Positions 33,941 through 41,463 of a stretch of 64,000 bases of DNA are shown piece by piece. The stretch's first letter is position 1. The number at the start of each line of letters is the position of its first letter. Made by a program: the position numbers and the translations under genes. The notes beneath the pieces were generated by a model. The model ran no database searches, was not told where the DNA came from, and saw nothing but the letters and a program-made list of their open reading frames with translations. The stretch is from contig FZQV01000005.1 in the NCBI GenBank assembly GCA_900199505.1, positions 36,805 through 100,804 of the forward strand, in the 5' to 3' direction. This stretch comes from Ruaniaceae bacterium KH17. Lineage in GTDB: Bacteria > Actinomycetota > Actinomycetes > Actinomycetales > Actinomycetaceae.

Positions 33941-34831
33941 TCAGATCTCCTCCGTGAGTGCCATGAATGCGGCTTCGAGGCTCGGGGCGGCAACTTCAAT
34001 CTCGCGACCGCCGAGTTCGAGGATCGGGCGGAGCAGCGAATCCGAGTCTGATGTCTCCACTGTGATGCGGCCGGTGCCGTTGCTGACACTGGTGACGGTG
34101 GGAAGCGCCGCAATCTTCGCGGCAATCCCCGGATCGTCAGTGTGGAACGTGATCGTTCGGACGTTGGTCAATGCCCGAATCTCCTCGGTGGGTCCGTCCG
34201 CGATGACTTCGCCCCGGCTCATCAGAATGATCCGATCTGCGAAGGACTGCGCCTCCTCCAGATAATGCGTGGCGAACAGGACCGTGCGGTGCGTCTCCTC
34301 CCGCATTGCCTGCCAGAAGGCGTGCCGTGCGTTGACGTCCATGCCGGCGGTGGGCTCATCGAGAATGAGCAGGTCCGGATCCGCGAGTAAGGCGAGCGCG
34401 AACCTGAGACGCTGCTGCTCTCCGCCCGAACACTTCGAGACACGGCGCGATGCGATCCCCACGACTCCGGCTCGCTCCATCACGTCATCGACGCGAGCGG
34501 GGTGCGGGAACTGGGACGCGATGACCTCGACGGTCTCGCGCACCGTGATATCACGGAGCAAGCCACCGGTCTGCAGGACGGCGCCAACCTTCCCTTCGAC
34601 GACCGCGCTGCGCGGGCGCATACCGAAGACGTCGACGCTCCCCGCCGTGGGCGAGGTCATGCCGAGAATCATGTCGATCGTGGTGGTCTTCCCGGCGCCG
34701 TTCGGTCCAAGAATGGCGACCACGTCACCCGCATCGATCGTGAGGTCGACGCCCGCAACGGCGTGAACCGGCTCTTTCGAGCGCGGGCCGAAGGTCTTAA
34801 CGAGCTGATGCGTCTCGATGGCTGTACTCAT
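33941..34831 (-). CDS. ABC exporter, ATP-binding subunit
   Basis: 296 residues starting MSTAIETHQLVKTFG. Walker A is GPNGAGKTTT (about 40-49), the signature is CSGGEQQR (note Cys where Leu is usual), Walker B is LLILDEP, and the H-loop is LFATHYLEEA. A C-terminal extension of about 80 residues is typical of DrrA/CcmA-like exporters. First gene of the four-gene unit 31509-34831. Confidence 0.92.
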   Translation of the reverse strand: MSTAIETHQLVKTFGPRSKEPVHAVAGVDLTIDAGDVVAILGPNGAGKTTTIDMILGMTSPTAGSVDVFGMRPRSAVVEGKVGAVLQTGGLLRDITVRETVEVIASQFPHPARVDDVMERAGVVGIASRRVSKCSGGEQQRLRFALALLADPDLLILDEPTAGMDVNARHAFWQAMREETHRTVLFATHYLEEAQSFADRIILMSRGEVIADGPTEEIRALTNVRTITFHTDDPGIAAKIAALPTVTSVSNGTGRITVETSDSDSLLRPILELGGREIEVAAPSLEAAFMALTEEI

Positions 34832-34928
34832 GTATCCAGAATGGTTCCGGACCCTGAGGCCCGGCCATCCCCGCCAGTCACGAACCCGCAATGACAGATG
34901 TCATCCGGAACGAGGTCTTGCTGCCTGC

Positions 34929-36278
34929 CTATCGAGTAAGGATGTGCGCGAGGGCGTCCGCGAGATCCGTGTGACGGAAGCGGAAGTCGCGGCTCTGCAG
35001 CACTTCGGGTACGACGAACTGGCTCGCCAGAGCGAGTTGCTCGGCACCCTGTTTCCCGAGTAGTAGCTGCGGCCCGAGCTTCGGGACCGGCATGAGTGAG
35101 GGGCGGCCAAGGACGCGCCCAAGCACGCTCGCGAACTCGTCGCCGCGCACCGGATTCGGCCCGACGGCGTTCACTGGCCCCACCATCTGATCGTCGAGGA
35201 GGGCGTGGGCGTAGACCCCGAGGAGATCGTCGAGCGCGATCCACGAGAGCCAGCCGCGTGAGAGGGGCCCGCCGATGCCCGCCCGGAACAGGGGGAGCTG
35301 CATCGCCAGTGATCCTCCGCGCGGTGTGAGCACGATCCCGGTGCGAATCTGCGCCGTGCGCACGCCCGCCTCCGCTGCGGGCCGAGTTGCCTCCTCCCAT
35401 TGCACGCAGACGTCCGCAAGGAAGTCGTTGCCTGGGGCGGACGTTTCGGTGAGGCGCGCGCCCGGATTGGCGCCGTAGTAACCGATCGCGGAGGCCGAGA
35501 CAAACGTGCGGATCCGCTCCGAATCCGCCGCCGCCTGAGCCAAAGCTCGCGTTGGCCCCACACGCGAGGCCAGCACCTCATCCTTGTGTGCCTGAGTGAA
35601 ACGCCGGCCAATCGGCTCGCCCGCAAGGTGAATGATCGCATCGACCGCAGAGAGCCTCTCGCGGTCCACCCACTGCGAGCGTGGATCCCAGGCGATGAAG
35701 CCTTCCCCAGACTCGGGCGCGCGCCGGAGCGGCACCACGTCGAATCCGAGCACCCGCAGATATGGCACGAGTGCAGATCCCACGAGTCCGCTCGCACCGG
35801 AGACCGCAACGCGCATTCCACTGCCCTGGTAGCGTTCGGCGGTCGAGAGTTCGTCGATCAGTTGCCGGTGCCGGAATCGGAACAACCCGGCAATCCGCGA
35901 TTCCACAAGCTTCAGCGGCAGCCCTGCCGGCCCCTTCTCAAGGGTGACCTCGTCCACGATCCGGGTGCCACCGCCGTCGGCCTCGTCGAAATGGTGGACA
36001 TGCCGCCAGGTGGGTAGCGGCCCACCTTCCGCGTGATCGGCGAACGGCACCGGCCGCTCCAGATCCGTATGCACGGCGGTCCACTCGCCCAGAGAGCCAG
36101 GGACCCCGGCGAGCCGGATTGTCAGTGAACTCCCGACGGCGATCCCATCCGTTGGTCCGGCGACGATCTGTCCCATGGCGGGCGGGGTGAGTCGGTGCGC
36201 GGCGCCCGGTCGTTCATGCCAGCCGAACACGCGCTCCCGATTCTGCGGGAGGCACTGCTCGAACCGGAAAGTGGCCAC
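34929..36278 (-). CDS. TIGR01777-type NAD-dependent epimerase with N-terminal SRPBCC domain
   Basis: 449 residues. Residues 1-150 form a START/SRPBCC-like domain (VATFRFEQCLPQNRERVFGWHERPGA…). An extended-SDR domain follows, with MRVAVSGASGLVGSALVPYL, the SASAIGYYG catalytic stretch and a C-terminal DUF1731-like end. The GTG at 36278 overlaps the upstream stop (TAGTG), which fixes the start although the frame extends to 36491. Related to YfcH/SulA-type proteins; the substrate is unknown. Confidence 0.88.
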   Translation of the reverse strand: MATFRFEQCLPQNRERVFGWHERPGAAHRLTPPAMGQIVAGPTDGIAVGSSLTIRLAGVPGSLGEWTAVHTDLERPVPFADHAEGGPLPTWRHVHHFDEADGGGTRIVDEVTLEKGPAGLPLKLVESRIAGLFRFRHRQLIDELSTAERYQGSGMRVAVSGASGLVGSALVPYLRVLGFDVVPLRRAPESGEGFIAWDPRSQWVDRERLSAVDAIIHLAGEPIGRRFTQAHKDEVLASRVGPTRALAQAAADSERIRTFVSASAIGYYGANPGARLTETSAPGNDFLADVCVQWEEATRPAAEAGVRTAQIRTGIVLTPRGGSLAMQLPLFRAGIGGPLSRGWLSWIALDDLLGVYAHALLDDQMVGPVNAVGPNPVRGDEFASVLGRVLGRPSLMPVPKLGPQLLLGKQGAEQLALASQFVVPEVLQSRDFRFRHTDLADALAHILTR

Positions 36279-36562
36279 TAAACTCCCATCCCGCCGATTG
36301 CGACCAGCACACCCACGACCGTCACGGCCGCCACGCCACCCACGGCCGCCGCTACCGCGAGCCACATCCGCCGATTCGAGCGCGGGGGAGTGACGTCCTG
36401 CATCACCCCGCCGGAGAGGATGTGCTGCGACTGCTCCACCCATGGCGCGAGCGGGATCTTTGGGATGTCGTTGCGCACGTGTGTGGTCCATGCGGAGCCG
36501 TTCCAGTAGCGCTCCCTCGATCGGTCCTGTGGGTCCGAGTACCAGCCGGGTGACGGGTTCAT
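36278..36562 (-). CDS. DUF2510 membrane protein
   Basis: 94 residues. The N-terminal motif PSPGWYSDPQDRSRERYWNGSAWTTHVR is the DUF2510 WW-like module found near the membrane in actinobacteria. One helix (about 67-92) follows. It is coupled to deoD by TGATG and to the epimerase by TAGTG. Function unknown. Confidence 0.87.
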   Translation of the reverse strand: MNPSPGWYSDPQDRSRERYWNGSAWTTHVRNDIPKIPLAPWVEQSQHILSGGVMQDVTPPRSNRRMWLAVAAAVGGVAAVTVVGVLVAIGGMGV

Positions 36563-37269
36563 CAGCTCAGCGCCGCGGCTACCGCGAGGCGAAGCGCCGT
36601 CTGGAACTTGGACTCGCGATCCTCCGCGCTCATGTCCGCGGAGGAGTCGAAGAGGTGGTCCGAGACCGTGAGGATGGTGAGCGCCTCGCGTCCGAACTCG
36701 GCGGCAGTGGCGTACATCGAGGCCGCCTCCATGTCCACGCCGAGCACGCCATACGCGGCAAGGGCGTCCGCCTGGCCAGGCACGGCGAAGTAGAAGTGGT
36801 CCTTCGAGACGATCGAACCCACATGCACGCGGTCACCTTCTTGCACGGCCGCCATGGCGGCGCTCGCCAGGGCGAACGAGGCCGTGGGCGCGAACTTGAT
36901 GGCGGGGATGCGGAAGTCATTCATCGACGAATCGGTGTGCGCGCCGGTCGCGATGACCACATCACCCACCTTGACCTTGGCGGCGATGCCACCTGTGGTG
37001 CCCACGCGAATCACGCGCTGCACGCCGTAGAACTTCATCAGTTCGGTCACATAGATGGTGGCCGAGGGTTGGCCCATCCCGGATCCCATCACCGAAAGTG
37101 GCTGGCCTTCGTAAGTCCCCGTGAAGCCGAGCATGCCGCGCACATCCGTCACGAGGCGGGCATCCGGCATGAGTTGCTGCGCGATCCGCTCCGCGCGTTT
37201 GGGATCACCCGGCATGAGGACTGCGGGTGCGAAATCTCCCGGCTCCGCGCTGATATGTGGTGTCGCCAT
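36562..37269 (-). CDS. deoD: Purine-nucleoside phosphorylase, DeoD type
   Basis: Splits purine nucleosides with phosphate in salvage. The 235-residue protein has MPGDPKRAERIA, the GMGQPSATIYVTEL phosphate-binding region, RVGTTGGI, the VDMEAASMYATA ribose-binding motif (Glu near 180) and TVSDHLF with the catalytic Asp. Length fits the hexameric low-molecular-weight class. First gene of a three-gene unit, divergent from the HAD phosphatase. Confidence 0.95.
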   Translation of the reverse strand: MATPHISAEPGDFAPAVLMPGDPKRAERIAQQLMPDARLVTDVRGMLGFTGTYEGQPLSVMGSGMGQPSATIYVTELMKFYGVQRVIRVGTTGGIAAKVKVGDVVIATGAHTDSSMNDFRIPAIKFAPTASFALASAAMAAVQEGDRVHVGSIVSKDHFYFAVPGQADALAAYGVLGVDMEAASMYATAAEFGREALTILTVSDHLFDSSADMSAEDRESKFQTALRLAVAAALS

Positions 37270-37356
37270 GACGTCCCTTTCTCGCGTGATTCGTTATTCC
37301 CTGACAATACCGTGGGAGAATCGAACCTGCTGTGCCAAACCTCGCAAGGAGGAGAT

Positions 37357-38106
37357 GTGAACCTGCGGCTCGTTGCCTTCGATCTCGATGACACCTTGGC
37401 GCCCTCGAAGGGTGCTCTGCCCGACGACGTCGGGCGGGCTTTGGTGGATCTCCTCGAGGTGGCGGATGTCTGTGTGATCTCGGGCGGGAACTGGAGCCAG
37501 TTCAACAACCAACTGCTCGCTAACCTGCCCCCAGCGCGGGTGGAGGGGTTGCACCTGATGCCCACGTGCGGCACGCGCTACCTGACCTGGTCTGGGGGGG
37601 AGTGGCGGCCGGTCTACGAGCACCTGATTCCCGAAGTTCAGCGGCGGGAGGTGGCCAAGGTGATCGAACGCGAGGCGCGCCGCCTGGGGATCTGGGAAGA
37701 GGAGACGTGGGGGCCGGTCATCGAGGATCGCGGGACCCAGATCACTTTCTCCGCACTCGGCCAGCAGGCACCGATCGAGGCGAAGCGTGAGTGGGACCCG
37801 ACGGGTGCGAAGCGAGTCGCGCTCAAAGACGCGATCGCGCCCTATCTCGACGGGCTCGAGCCGCGCGCGGGCGGCTCAACCTCCGTGGACGTGACCGAGG
37901 CGGGCGTCGATAAGGCATTCGGCATTCGTACGCTTTCTGAGCTCACCGGCATCGCACTGGACGAGATGGTGTTCGTGGGTGACCGGCTGGACGAACACGG
38001 CAACGACCGTCCCGTCCTCGACATGGGCGTGGAATGCATCGCGACCACCGGGCCGGAAGAGACACCCCGCATCATTCGCGAGTTGATTGGAGGTGTCCGC
38101 GGGTGA
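37357..38106 (+). CDS. HAD superfamily IIB phosphatase (Cof/phosphomannomutase-like)
   Basis: 249 residues from a GTG with AAGGAGGAG just upstream; a much longer open frame to 36442 is antisense to deoD and not supported. Motif I is AFDLDDTLAPS (Asp 8 and 10), motif II is CVISGGNWSQF, and the C2 cap and motif IV end in FVGDRLDEHGND. Similar to eukaryotic-type phosphomannomutases and sucrose-phosphatases by fold; substrate is unknown. Confidence 0.88.
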   Translation: MNLRLVAFDLDDTLAPSKGALPDDVGRALVDLLEVADVCVISGGNWSQFNNQLLANLPPARVEGLHLMPTCGTRYLTWSGGEWRPVYEHLIPEVQRREVAKVIEREARRLGIWEEETWGPVIEDRGTQITFSALGQQAPIEAKREWDPTGAKRVALKDAIAPYLDGLEPRAGGSTSVDVTEAGVDKAFGIRTLSELTGIALDEMVFVGDRLDEHGNDRPVLDMGVECIATTGPEETPRIIRELIGGVRG

Positions 38107-39554
38107 GGCACCGGGTTCTTGCCCTTGTGGCGGCGATCGCCATCGGCGCGGGCATCGCGGGGTGCACCGAGAGCACGATTCCGGAGTCGGCGGTGCAATA
38201 TCGCACGGTGACCAAGATGCCGCCCGCCACGCTGAACGCGGCGCCGGACGCCAATCTGCACATCCCCGGTGACGACGCCACCGAGCTCTCTTTCAACCTG
38301 AGCCGCGAGCTCTACGCGTCGGCGCCAGCCGTGATCGTCTCGAGTCGCGAGGCGCTCGCCGATGCCTCGGACGCGGCGGAGATGCCACTCCCGATCCTGG
38401 TGCTCCCCGAAGACCCCACGACGGAGGAGTTGGCGGCGCTGACGGAAGAGTCCACGCGACTCGGCGCGAAGGGTTGGATTGCGCACGGGCTCACCCTCCC
38501 GGAGGAGTTCCCCGAGCCCACACGCCTCGTCTCGGCCGAGCTCGAGGATCGTGCCGTGCTCACAGTCGGCGATTCCGAGATTGCGAGCGAACTCATCGCC
38601 GGGCTCGGATGGGACGTGCTCGAGGTCCCCAAGGACCCGCGGGGCTCTGCCGAAGCGATTGCGGCCCTGGCCGAGTTGCCTGAGGAGCCTGTGATCGTCG
38701 TCGGCGATGTGGACAAGAACTTCGCCTGGCGGCTCGCCACCGCCCGCACCGGCGTGCTGCTGCCCACCGGCACCCAGCTCGCTGCGCCGGACGTGTTGTA
38801 CGTGGCGCTCTACGGTCACCCCTCGGGCGGCGCACTGGGTGTGCTCGGCGAGCAGAACGTGCCGGACACAATCAAGCGCGCCGAGCAGCACGCGAAGCCG
38901 TATCGCGATCTCGTGGATGTGCCCGTGGTGCCGGCACTGGAGATCATCGCGACCGTGGCGTCGGCGGGCGCGGGTTCGGACGGGAACTATTCGGCCGAAT
39001 CGGACATTTCCGTACTCACCCCGCTGATTGATGCCGCCGGTGAGGCTGGAATGTATGTGGTCATCGACCTGCAACCCGGACGTACGGACTTCCTCACCCA
39101 GGCCAAGGAGTATGAAGAGCTACTGCTGCGGCCGTACGTGGGCCTCGCGCTCGATCCCGAGTGGCGGCTCAAGAAGGATCAGGTACACCTCACGCAGATT
39201 GGTCAGGTGAGGACATCCGAGGTGAACGAAGTGGTGACATGGTTGGCGGATCTCACCCGCGAGAACGCGCTACCGCAGAAGATCCTCATCCTGCACAGCT
39301 TCCAGAACCGCATGATCACTGACATTCAGGATCTCGACACCTCGCGGAGTGAACTCGCGATCGTGATGCACGTGGATGGGCAGGGTGCCCAAGGCGCGAA
39401 GCAGAACACGTGGAATGCCTTGCACAACTACGCGCCAAACATCGACCTCTGGGGCTGGAAGAACTTCTACGACGAGGACACCCCGAAGATGCTGACGCCG
39501 AAGCAAACCATCGCGAACGTGACGCCGCAGCCCATCTTCATCTCGTACCAGTAG
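38103..39554 (+). CDS. Large lipoprotein of unknown function
   Basis: 483 residues from a GTG overlapping the HAD stop (GTGA). The signal peptide ends in GIAGC (Cys near 20). The first half has repeated alpha/beta units (VIVSSREALADASDA, AVLTVGDSEIASELIAGL, EPVIVVGDVDKNFAW). The second half has a TIM-barrel-like run with IDLQPGRTDFLTQAKEYEELLLRPYVGLALDPEWRL. Relatives are widespread in actinobacteria as hypothetical lipoproteins. No enzyme residues can be named with confidence. Confidence 0.78.
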   Translation: MRHRVLALVAAIAIGAGIAGCTESTIPESAVQYRTVTKMPPATLNAAPDANLHIPGDDATELSFNLSRELYASAPAVIVSSREALADASDAAEMPLPILVLPEDPTTEELAALTEESTRLGAKGWIAHGLTLPEEFPEPTRLVSAELEDRAVLTVGDSEIASELIAGLGWDVLEVPKDPRGSAEAIAALAELPEEPVIVVGDVDKNFAWRLATARTGVLLPTGTQLAAPDVLYVALYGHPSGGALGVLGEQNVPDTIKRAEQHAKPYRDLVDVPVVPALEIIATVASAGAGSDGNYSAESDISVLTPLIDAAGEAGMYVVIDLQPGRTDFLTQAKEYEELLLRPYVGLALDPEWRLKKDQVHLTQIGQVRTSEVNEVVTWLADLTRENALPQKILILHSFQNRMITDIQDLDTSRSELAIVMHVDGQGAQGAKQNTWNALHNYAPNIDLWGWKNFYDEDTPKMLTPKQTIANVTPQPIFISYQ

Positions 39555-39586
39555 TCGAAAACCGCGCGAGGTGCTGAAATAAGCAC

Positions 39587-40168
39587 ATGACGAACACGCC
39601 TGAGTTTCCCTCGTCCGACGCTGTCGAGCCAGCGCTCCCAGAGAGCCCGTACGAACCGGAGCCGGCTGCTGAGCCCGTTCCCGCAGTCCCGGAGAAGACG
39701 AAGTCGGAGATCCGCGCCGACGAGAAGGCCGCCAAGAAGGCAGCCGATCAGGCGGCGAAAGCTGCTGAGAAGGCCGCCGAGCAGGCGGCGAAGGACGCCG
39801 AGAAGGCACGTAAGGAGCAGGAGAAGCGCGAGAGGGCAAACCCGGTCGGTTGGTCCGCAGTGCTTCTCGCCGTCGTCGCGATGGCCTCGCAGGCGTTCCT
39901 GCTGAACTTCTCGGTCGCCACGGGCACCGCCGGGGCGGCAAATACGCTGCGGTACAACCCGCCAGGCCTGCTCTGGGACCCGTCGAACGCTGTTGCGTCC
40001 GCGATGCTGCTCGTTGCACTCATCACCGCGCTCGCCGCAATCGTGGTGGCAATCGTTGCGCTCGCTAGCAAGAAGAAGCCTGTGTGGATCTCAATGGTGT
40101 CGATTGGTGTGGGCCTCGCGGTGCTCGTGGGAACGGTCTCGTTCTGGCAGGCGGCGGCCACACTATAG
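39587..40168 (+). CDS. Membrane protein with Lys/Ala-rich coiled coil
   Basis: 193 residues. An acidic Pro-rich start (1-35) precedes a highly charged helix with repeated EKAAKKAADQAAKAAEKAAEQ units (about 40-84), then three membrane helices (about 87-107, 128-152 and 160-185). The charged helix could bind DNA, acidic surfaces or partner coils. Not recognised. The stop codon lies within the -10 region of the next gene. Confidence 0.75.
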   Translation: MTNTPEFPSSDAVEPALPESPYEPEPAAEPVPAVPEKTKSEIRADEKAAKKAADQAAKAAEKAAEQAAKDAEKARKEQEKRERANPVGWSAVLLAVVAMASQAFLLNFSVATGTAGAANTLRYNPPGLLWDPSNAVASAMLLVALITALAAIVVAIVALASKKKPVWISMVSIGVGLAVLVGTVSFWQAAATL

Positions 40169-40171
40169 ACT
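40166..40171 (+). promoter_or_regulatory. Candidate -10 box of the VKOR-family gene
   Basis: TAGACT ends 6 nt before ATG 40178 and includes the stop codon of the upstream gene. No Shine-Dalgarno sequence is visible, so a leaderless start is likely. Confidence 0.45.
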
Positions 40172-40177
40172 CGCCAC

Positions 40178-40861
40178 ATGGCTGAGTTCGATCTGGACGA
40201 CGACGAACTCCTCGAGGAGGAGTTGGCGCTCGCGAAGCTGGATCGCACCCGCCCGAGCGAGCATCAGCGTCTAGGCGGGGCGAACCGCGGCTTCTCATGG
40301 TTGCTCATCATCGGCGGATTTATTGGCGTGCTCGCCTCCATTGAGCTAGTGCTCGCCGAGATCGCGCTGATTGAGGACCCCTCGGCGTCGCTCTCGTGTG
40401 ATCTGAACCCATTCATTGGGTGCTCGAGTTCGCTCCTCGAGTGGCAGTCGCACCTTCTGTTCGGGATCCCGAATGCGCTGATTGGCGTGGCGATCTTCGC
40501 GATGGTGCTAGGCGTGGGGTGCGCATTCCTCGCCGGGGCACGGCTCGCGCGCTGGTTCTGGCGTGTGATGTGCGCGGTGGTGCTCGCCGGGCTCGCCTTC
40601 ATCGCCTGGTTCCTCGGCCAGTCACTCACCGTTTTCGGTACGCTCTGCCCCTGGTGTATGACCTCGTGGGCGGTCGTGATTGTGGTCGGTGTACAGGTGA
40701 TCGCCCGGGCTGCACAGGCCGGGCACCTGCCGATTTCTCAGAAGCTGGGACGCGCGATCTACCGCGAGCGCTGGCTGATCATGATCGGGATCTTCGTGCT
40801 GATCATCCTCGCAATTGTGATCGGTCTCTGGGGCACCTGGCGCCTGTACCTCGGCCTCTAG
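40178..40861 (+). CDS. Vitamin K epoxide reductase family protein
   Basis: 227 residues with an acidic N-terminus and about five membrane helices. Two Cys in the first external loop (CDLNPFIGC, near 74 and 82) and the CPWC redox pair near residue 157 are the VKOR hallmark. In actinobacteria VKOR re-oxidises a DsbA-like thiol oxidase and passes electrons to menaquinone, driving disulfide formation outside the membrane. No DsbA gene is adjacent. Confidence 0.92.
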   Translation: MAEFDLDDDELLEEELALAKLDRTRPSEHQRLGGANRGFSWLLIIGGFIGVLASIELVLAEIALIEDPSASLSCDLNPFIGCSSSLLEWQSHLLFGIPNALIGVAIFAMVLGVGCAFLAGARLARWFWRVMCAVVLAGLAFIAWFLGQSLTVFGTLCPWCMTSWAVVIVVGVQVIARAAQAGHLPISQKLGRAIYRERWLIMIGIFVLIILAIVIGLWGTWRLYLGL

Positions 40862-41289
40862 AGTCCGTCGATGGGAGGTACGTTCGCCTCCCATCCGTCC
40901 GCAAAGAGCTGCGCGCGCAGCTTCTCGGCCGCCGCACGAATCTCTTCCGCAGGAGCGGCCTTCGCGTAAGCGAAGCTCAGGTGCTCCTCGCCCCACGCCG
41001 GCAGCACGTGGATGTGCGTGTGTGGCACCTCGAAGCCGGCCACGAGCAGTGCCGAACGCGGCGCGTCGAACGCAACCCGCTGTGCCCGCCCGATCCGCGC
41101 CGACACGATCGCAAGGTGAGCTGCAACGTCGTCGGGCAGATCCGAGTACTGCTCAATCTCCTCGCGCGGCACCACGAGCACGTGGCCCGCAGCAATCGGC
41201 TCGATGGTGGAGAAGGCCACGCAGACCTCGTCCGCCCACACGAAGGTTCCGGGAATCTGGCCGTCGATGATCATCGTGAACACACTCAT
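40858..41289 (-). CDS. HIT family hydrolase
   Basis: 143 residues. The active-site triad HTHIHVLP lies near residue 95, and the N-terminal part has GQIPGTFVWADEVCVAFSTIEPIAAGHVLVVPRE, typical of HinT-like nucleotide hydrolases. ATG 41289 is preferred over a longer frame to 41364 because it gives the conserved start MSVFTMIIDGQIPG. Its stop overlaps the VKOR gene end by 4 nt. Confidence 0.92.
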   Translation of the reverse strand: MSVFTMIIDGQIPGTFVWADEVCVAFSTIEPIAAGHVLVVPREEIEQYSDLPDDVAAHLAIVSARIGRAQRVAFDAPRSALLVAGFEVPHTHIHVLPAWGEEHLSFAYAKAAPAEEIRAAAEKLRAQLFADGWEANVPPIDGL

Positions 41290-41349
41290 GTCTCTATTCT
41301 TGCCCGACGGCGCCCGCGGACGCTCCCGATCGGGCAAGGAACGCTGTGG

Positions 41350-41355
41350 TAATTT
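41350..41355 (+). promoter_or_regulatory. Candidate -10 box of the leuS leader
   Basis: TAATTT lies 7 nt before the leader-peptide ATG at 41363, so the leader mRNA may itself start at the ATG. Confidence 0.45.
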
Positions 41356-41362
41356 TGCAGAC

Positions 41363-41389
41363 ATGAGGACCCACTTGCTCCTTAGTTAG
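41363..41389 (+). CDS. leuS leader peptide MRTHLLLS
   Basis: An eight-codon frame with three consecutive leucine codons, TTG-CTC-CTT, right before stop. It is followed by one hairpin and then a true terminator, all before leuS. This is the layout of ribosome-mediated attenuation: a shortage of charged tRNA-Leu would stall the ribosome on the Leu codons and change folding downstream. TTG and CTT are uncommon leucine codons in the neighbouring GC-rich genes, which would sharpen the response. Confidence 0.7.
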   Translation: MRTHLLLS

Positions 41390-41435
41390 CCGCACGGCAC
41401 CCGTGCGGCGTACCTCCCTGCCTGGGAGGTTTTTT
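41390..41435 (+). terminator. Attenuator terminator upstream of leuS
   Basis: CCGCACGG (41390-41397) pairs with CCGTGCGG (41401-41408), then ACCTCCC (41412-41418) pairs with GGGAGGT (41424-41430), followed by six T. The terminator ends 29 nt before the leuS start. Confidence 0.75.
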
Positions 41436-41463
41436 CATGTCTGGAGCAACCGAAGGAACGATG

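Noticed and set aside
36442..37356. Upstream extension of the HAD phosphatase frame
   Set aside because: Antisense to the whole deoD gene. A GTG with a strong RBS at 37357 gives the normal protein.
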